The notes below the pieces were generated by a model, which searched no databases, was not told the origin of the DNA, and worked only from the letters and a program-made list of their open reading frames with translations. Source: Pelargonium cotyledonis (taxonomy: Eukaryota > Streptophyta > Magnoliopsida > Geraniales > Geraniaceae). From it: DNA of 21,309 bases. Positions within the stretch are counted from its first letter, which is position 1. Each line of letters begins with the position of its first letter. Location of the stretch: positions 1 through 21,309 of the forward strand of contig JAYMTA010001189.1 in assembly GCA_036897625.1 (NCBI GenBank), written 5' to 3'. Positions 8,894 through 21,309 of the stretch are shown in pieces. The translations under genes and the position numbers were made by a program.

Positions 8894-9700
8894 TTTTTAT
8901 ATTGAGTAATAAATTCTATCTTCTCTTTGCATGTGTTCTAATTTCAATTTGTCCGCTATGAACTCCATATCTTTCTTGGGGTGAAGGCTAAACTCTTTTT
9001 ATGATTATTATATTCTTGTTTTAAATAATGCTGAATATGGTTGGCAAACAGTTCTCAAGTTCGGTAACTTATTCCAAAGTAGAGGCGGGAGCCTAAAAAC
9101 TACCTTTTTCAAGGCATGAATTCTACTTCAAGAGAATGAAATTTGTGCCTCAAAATTCGAACTTAGGGTTGTGGGTCATGTTTACAAGAAATCGACTCGT
9201 GACTCACGCTCATGATTCTAACCGTTTCTTCAATTAATATGATTTTTGAAGTACATGAGTGAAGGGAGTCGGATTAACTGGAAGGGTGCTCACGAGATCG
9301 GGATAATTCACCAGTGCCATTCTTATAGAACAATATAAATCGTTTCCATTTTTATCATCCCCGAGCTCTTGGCTGTCATATAATAAGCATCCACTAACAG
9401 ATAAAGTTTAATATTGTTTGTTAGTACACAGTTTATTTGTACAAAATTTAAAATTCATGTAATTAGTTGTATTTTTTTTTTTTTGACAAAATAGTACATT
9501 TGTTGAAATCAAATATAAGGTCAAACTTGTTGAACCATTTGTGAAGTTAATCCAAATATAAGTGATTCTGAGAAACAAACGAATTAGTAAAACCGTGATG
9601 GGCCAAAGTTGATACACATCATGAAATCCACCTTTGAACGCTCTTTCGGACAAGATCAAAGTCAAAGTCAAAGGCATCATAAAATTGACAAATAACACCA
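8894..9700. other. Intergenic DNA downstream of UBP5, no gene seen
   Basis: AT-rich sequence without a convincing open frame on either strand. The minus-strand frame at 9408-9701 has low-complexity, non-family sequence. A TTTATT on the plus strand near 9432 gives AATAAA on the minus strand and could be a distal poly(A) signal for UBP5; this is unproven. Confidence 0.5.
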
Positions 9701-9985
9701 ATTATGTTCCCTTTACTTGAAGTACAGTACTGATTTTACATGAGCTTGCACTAATGCTACTCCTAACACTACTACAGAACATAGAGAGCCTATCTGTCAC
9801 AAAAAAGGTTTTCTTCGCACAGAAGTTAGAGAATACAATTTCAAATAATCCCGCGTGTTCTGTATACAAACACATATATTCGTGCAAGCAACTATGCAAT
9901 TGCTGCATCAACACTTGAGAATTACACCAAAAGATTGGCTGAAAGTTGCCCTTTCGCTTTGATAAGTATGTGGTGATCTTGGAGA
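9701..9985 (-). other. Probable 3' untranslated region of UBP5
   Basis: This sequence directly follows the TAA stop on the minus strand and has no coding character. The downstream end is a guess because no strong canonical poly(A) signal is evident near 9700. Confidence 0.4.
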
Positions 9986-17613
<7,628 letters not shown>

Positions 17614-17872
17614 CAACCTTTCTCTCTCGGATCTCAATAATGTGAAATTCGAGGTTGAAATCGCAGGGTTTTGCAATATTCCTGGGAATTTTTCTCAGGA
17701 ACCAAACACGGAGAGGGAAAAAAAAAACAAAGTGATAAGTGGTAGCAGAAACCGCCGTTCTGAATCGGGGGTTTTAGTTATAGCTACAGCTGATGGATAC
17801 AAAATTGCAATTGCTGAACTCTCTCAACTGCATAAACCCGTTTTCATGAAATAGTCCCCTATTATAAATTTA
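17614..17872 (-). promoter_or_regulatory. UBP5 5' leader and probable core promoter
   Basis: On the minus strand an AT-rich TTTATAATAG at about 17863-17872 could serve as a weak TATA element. It is followed by a leader with a pyrimidine tract (CCCTCTCC), an AAAACCCT telo-box-like motif at about 17665-17672 and GAGAGAGAAAGG just before the ATG. Two short upstream open frames begin at 17847 and 17833 and end at 17824 and 17774. The transcription start is not known, so their inclusion in the mRNA is inference. Confidence 0.4.
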
Positions 17873-18030
17873 TGAATTTAATTGCTCCGGAGACTGATGA
17901 TATATTGCTTGAGCTTTTGAATCGGCTTGTATGATGAACCGGTCTAATGGTTAAACCCCGGTTCAACCTGTTTTTCCAACTGGGTTGCATGATGTCATGC
18001 TGACATCTTATTACTTTCTTTCTTTTTAAT
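17873..18030. other. Short UBP5 upstream region with small inverted repeat
   Basis: GAACCGG (17936-17942) and CCGGTTC (17958-17964) form a 7-bp stem. The surrounding GGTTAAACC / GGTTCAACC-rich sequence resembles common plant transposon debris. This is the only non-transposon-like upstream sequence before the foldback element begins near 18031. Confidence 0.35.
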
Positions 18031-18421
18031 AAGGGTTACATATTTTTGCCTCCTTTAGACCGAATTTTATTTTGGTTTTAATTCTTGTGTTGTTTGACTT
18101 CTGGTTTTAGTCCTTATATTTTGGAAAAAATGAATCTAGCCCAATTGACTTGCTAGATCATCATCGTCTCTTGATTATTGGCATGCCACGTCACCATCCA
18201 CCTACCACGTCACCATCTCCACCTATCATTATTGAAACACTATGTTTTTAATATTTTTTTTTCTCATTTTCCTTCTTCATCGGAACTTTGTCTTCGCCTC
18301 CGCCTCTTCTTTTTCTGTGGTATGATTTTGGCTGCGAATCCAGAGGATCATTCTCCGTGGTTAAGTCATGCAGGCGGTGGCTCTTTTCATTGGTTTCGTG
18401 GTCAAGTTCGGCCTGCGATAG
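18031..18421 (+). repeat. Left arm of the foldback element
   Basis: Inverted partner of 18878-19260. The distal part is CT-rich and GC-richer than the flanks (CTTCGCCTCCGCCTC), giving gene-like texture without a real coding frame. Confidence 0.7.
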
Positions 18422-18877
18422 TCAACAAGGCATGCGTAGCAGAGGGAGGAGGCAGCGTGTGGAGGGGAGTTTTGTACAAAGTAAATAAGAAAGAAAATTT
18501 TGCGGGCTACATATACGCATTATTGATGTGCCATTTATCTAGTACTACAGAATATTCGTTATGACCTTTAATTTCCAGCAGTTGCGTTGTATCCACAATC
18601 CACTCTCTTTCCTTTTCATATTTTTCACATCATGAATACAAAAGCCTCCAAATATGATGCATTAATTTTAGATTTCAGAACCAATTTCCTTTAAGTACAT
18701 TGATTGAATATGGAGTATAATATTTTGAAGAGCAATCAATCAAGTTTGGTTTCCATAAAGCTTAAACCACAACATGAAACTATAAGAAACTTATAAATAG
18801 AATGAACAAATCTAAGTGTATAGAATATTAATTATGGCCACAAGTCGGAAAACCTGTCACGGAGCCAAGCCTTATCT

Positions 18878-19260
18878 ACCCTCTTCGACCGAAATTGACC
18901 ACAGAACCAAGGAGCAAAGTCACCGCCGAATGGAATTCCACAAAGAATGATTCTCTACAGGATCCACTGCCCAAAATCAAACCATGATGAAGAAGGGGCA
19001 TAGACAGTGTAAAAGCTCTAATGAAGAAGATAATGAGAAGAAAAACAATGTAACGTTTTAATAGTGCTAGATGGATGACGATGTGGCATGCTAACAATCA
19101 AGCATATGATGATGTATAGGTTGGTGACTTAAAGTAGCAAGCCATTGGGGCTAGAATTAATTCTTTTAAAAGTCTAAGGGCTAAAACATGATGTCAAACA
19201 ACGCGGACGTTAAAACCAAAATGAAATCCAGTGCAGGGGAGACAAAACTATTTAACTTTT
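18878..19260 (-). repeat. Right arm of the foldback element
   Basis: The reverse complement matches the left arm along its length, with substitutions and a deletion of the left arm's tandem unit. Divergence between arms suggests an old insertion. Confidence 0.7.
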
Positions 19261-19558
19261 TAAAAAATTAATATATTGAGCTTTTAAACCTTCTCCATAG
19301 ATTAACACATATTTCAAAATCTTTAAACATATTCCTTCACAATTTTTACTACCAAGGGATGCAAAAATTTCAAATAACACATCAACACAGGTAAAGTCCA
19401 ACTGATAGAGAGATCGAAATGGGTATGAATATATCTACTCTCTCGTTCAGTCAAATGTCTTCTCTTGAACAACCTATAAAATAAGATCTTATAAGGGGAG
19501 TGTTTCCTCTAAGGCTCCTCTAATACTTAAGTTAGTCATTGTCCGTAATAAGTTCAAA
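19261..19558. other. Intergenic DNA between two transposons
   Basis: AT-rich, with no open frame or repeat recognised. It separates the foldback element from the second copia LTR. Confidence 0.5.
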
Positions 19559-19829
19559 TGTGTAAAGGTATTGAAAGCATATTTGTATAGTGGAAGAATA
19601 AGTATGTATTCAATTGTGTATATTTTATTGAAGTAGCAACTATATATACAGTACAGAGGGAGATCAGATGTGCTACAAGTAAGGAGTGATATGAGGGAGC
19701 TGTTACAGGGACTTGATTACAGGGATTGAGAGTAGCATAAGGCAATTAACTATATACAGAGTGTCCTCTAGAGTCAACTGTATGTGACAAAATCCAAATA
19801 TGGAATGTAAGCACATTATGTGCTGATAC
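19559..19829 (-). repeat. 3' LTR of the second copia element (about 271 bp)
   Basis: On the minus strand it starts at TATCAGCA directly after the purine-rich CTTGGGGGCG and ends CCTTTACACA, giving a terminal CA; the first bases are TA rather than TG, possibly a mutation. TATATATAG and AATAAAA lie in the expected promoter and poly(A) order. The length suits small-LTR copia lineages. The partner LTR is outside the window. Confidence 0.55.
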
Positions 19830-20320
19830 GCCCCCAAGATGGCAAAACCATTGGTGACGCCAATCTTGGTCCGTGCTTCTAGAAAGGCTTGTCGATCCAG
19901 TGGCTTTGTGAGAGTGTCTGTGAGTTGATCTTTGGAGCTGATATGTTGGACCTTGAGTAACTGATTTGCAATGTGTTCACGGACAAAATGATAGTCAATT
20001 GCTATGTGTTTCATGCGGCTGTGAAAAACTGGATTTGCACAAAGATACGTAGCCCCAATGTTGTCACAATAAAGTACCGGAGTTGAAGGCAGTTGAACTC
20101 CAAATTCAAGAAGCACATGCTGAATCCACACAAGTTCTGACGTAGTGTGTGCAATAGCTTTGTATTCAGCCTTAGTGGAAGATCGAGAAACTAATTTTTG
20201 TCTGGAGGACTGCCAATAAATGGAATTAGACCCAAAGTAGATGATAAAACCACTAGTGGACCAGCCTTTTTCATGAGCTCCTGCCCAATCAGAGTCACTA
20301 AAAGCACTGAGATTGATTGC
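19830..20320 (-). pseudogene. Copia RNase H domain of the second element
   Basis: Follows a TAA at 20321-20323 in the same frame as the [10 protein letters not shown] (first Asp), STKAEYKA (Glu) and [11 protein letters not shown] (next Asp) are all present, with [15 protein letters not shown] and TDTLTKPLD after them. The domain itself is free of stops. The open frame then passes through the polypurine tract into the LTR, ending at 19703, so the native pol stop appears lost or overlaps this junction. The domain is intact in sequence, but upstream stops separate it from the RT. Confidence 0.8.
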
Positions 20321-20530
20321 TTACCTTTTCCTTAAGAAGAGACCATAGTAAATGGTACCTTTCAAATACTGAAGTAACCACTTTAATGTTTGCCATTGAA
20401 TCTCTGTGGGATCATGCATAAATTGTAAGAGCTTGTTGGTAGCATAAGCAATAACAGGTCGAGTAAGTGAAAGGTACTGAAGTGCACCAACAATTTTTCT
20501 ATAAGGAGTAACATCAAATTTAGGTGATCA

Positions 20531-21309
20531 GTTATGAAGAGCAGTGGAAGAGTGCACTGGAGTAGTGACTGCTTTTGCACCTGTCATTGAGTGAGCCTCC
20601 AAGATATCCAAAACATGTTTGTGTTGGGACAAGAACAATCCATCTGGTGTGTAGATAGCTTCGATGCCGAGGAAATGGTTTAGTAAACCAAGATCTTTCA
20701 ACGCAAATTTATGATGCAACCGTTGTATAAACTGATCAATAAATTCACCATTGTTGTCCACATACACAAAAAAATAGAGAATACAACCATCTGAGTTATA
20801 CACAAAGAGAAAGGCATCACAAACTGTATTCTTGAACCCGAAGTCGAGCAAAAAATTCTTAAGAGTAGTGTACCAAGCACGAGGTGCTTGTTTGAGACCA
20901 TAAAGAGCCTTCCGAAGCTTACAAATATGATTTGGAAACTGTGGATGTACAAAGCCTGGAGGTTGCATCATGTATACCTCTTCTTGGAGTGTCTCATTCA
21001 AGAATGCATTATTCACGTCTAACTGACGCAAAGACCAATTTTGAGCAAGAGCAATGCTCAATATTATCCAAATTGTGACTGGCTTTGTTACCGGACTGAA
21101 TGTGTCGGTGAAATCGATACCCGGGCGTTGATGATAGCCCTTTGCAACAAGCCTTTCCTTGAATTTTTGAATTGTTCCATCACTGTTCCTCTTCACACGA
21201 AAGACCCATTTACAACCCAAGATATTTTGATCATCTTTTGGAACTAATTCCCAAGTGTTGTTGGAAAGTAGGGCATTAAGTTCTTGAGACATAGCATGGC
21301 GCCACTCTG
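20531..21309 (-). pseudogene. Copia reverse transcriptase of the second element, damaged and cut by the window edge
   Basis: The frame is open to the window edge (EWRHAMSQEL at the start). It contains NTWELVP, GCKWVFRVK, FKERLVAKGYHQ, QLDVNNAFL (first catalytic Asp), YGLKQAPRAW and a C-terminal ALKDLG/FLGIE region. The expected YVDD motif reads YVDN at 20753-20764, and the usual residues after it are missing, consistent with an in-frame deletion of roughly six codons. A TGA at 20528-20530 ends the open stretch; past it the same frame continues with [17 protein letters not shown] to the TAA at 20321-20323. Catalysis is therefore unlikely. Confidence 0.85.

Larger units (their letters stand above)
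18031..19260. mobile_element. Foldback transposon with arms of about 390 bp upstream of UBP5
   Basis: The sequence at 18031-18421 reappears as a diverged reverse complement at about 18878-19260. Shared blocks include TTTTGGTTTTAA, GTTGTTTGAC, TCTAGCCC, GCATGCCAC, CTTCTTCAT, ATGATTTTGG versus TTTGATTTTGG, AATCATTCT-like and GTGGTCAA-TTCGG. The middle (about 18422-18877) is unique and carries no transposase. Flanks CTTTTTAAT (18022-18030) and CTTTTTAAA (19256-19264) could be a 9-bp MULE-type duplication, but this overlaps the proposed arm end and is uncertain. The left arm has an extra 19-bp tandem copy (CCACGTCACCATC at 18186 and 18205). Open frames inside start at TTG and match no family. Confidence 0.7.
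19559..21309 (-). mobile_element. Ty1/copia retrotransposon, Ale/Retrofit-like, 3' part (runs off the window)
   Basis: RT, RNase H, polypurine tract and 3' LTR follow in order on the minus strand. The [24 protein letters not shown] RNase H block is characteristic of Ale/Retrofit-type elements. The reading frame is far better preserved than in the copia element at 3012-7640: one frame from the window edge to the LTR with only two stops and one apparent in-frame deletion. Confidence 0.85.

Noticed and set aside
8894..9000. Peptide-like minus-strand pieces on both sides of the 7740-8893 insertion, suggesting a split old gene
   Set aside because: The plausible fragments lie in different frames, are short and match no family I recognise.
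17614..17676. In-frame N-terminal extension of UBP5 beginning at 17676
   Set aside because: The codon there is TTG and no ATG lies upstream in the open stretch; the ATG at 17613 begins the conserved MAEVS-type N terminus.
18178..18564. 128-codon plus-strand open frame
   Set aside because: Starts at TTG and crosses from the arm into the loop of the foldback element; its composition follows the repeat, not a protein.

Overview
This window is nuclear DNA of a flowering plant, most likely a eudicot. The evidence is a 13-exon gene with GT-AG introns encoding a UBP5-type ubiquitin protease, AT-rich intergenic DNA, decayed Ty1/copia retrotransposons and several non-autonomous DNA transposons. The species cannot be named from the sequence.

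Layout. 1-3011 is AT-rich, gene-free DNA holding small tandem repeats, a 54-bp perfect hairpin insertion, a foldback MITE and a diverged transposon-like stretch. 3012 to about 7640 is a decayed minus-strand Ty1/copia element: a 1.43-kb 3' LTR, a polypurine tract, then degenerate RNase H, reverse transcriptase and integrase. 7740-8893 is a 1.15-kb non-autonomous DNA transposon with terminal inverted repeats of about 120 bp, inserted at the degraded upstream end of that region. 8894 to about 9700 has no recognisable gene. 9986-17613 on the minus strand is the one intact host gene, encoding a 950-residue ubiquitin carboxyl-terminal hydrolase. It has a DUSP domain, a ubiquitin-like domain and a split USP catalytic domain with Cys332, His884 and Asp901. 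Its introns hold a MITE and microsatellites. 18031-19260 is a foldback element with arms of about 390 bp, ending only about 420 bp upstream of the UBP5 start codon. 19559-21309 is the 3' part of a second copia element (Ale/Retrofit-like), also on the minus strand and running off the window.

The functional content is a single housekeeping or chromatin-type deubiquitinase gene in transposon-rich DNA. I found no operon-like system, CRISPR array, tRNA or rRNA. The most interesting material is the set of inverted-repeat elements around the gene, some with related termini and gene-like GC-rich cores. There is no convincing new biochemical system here.
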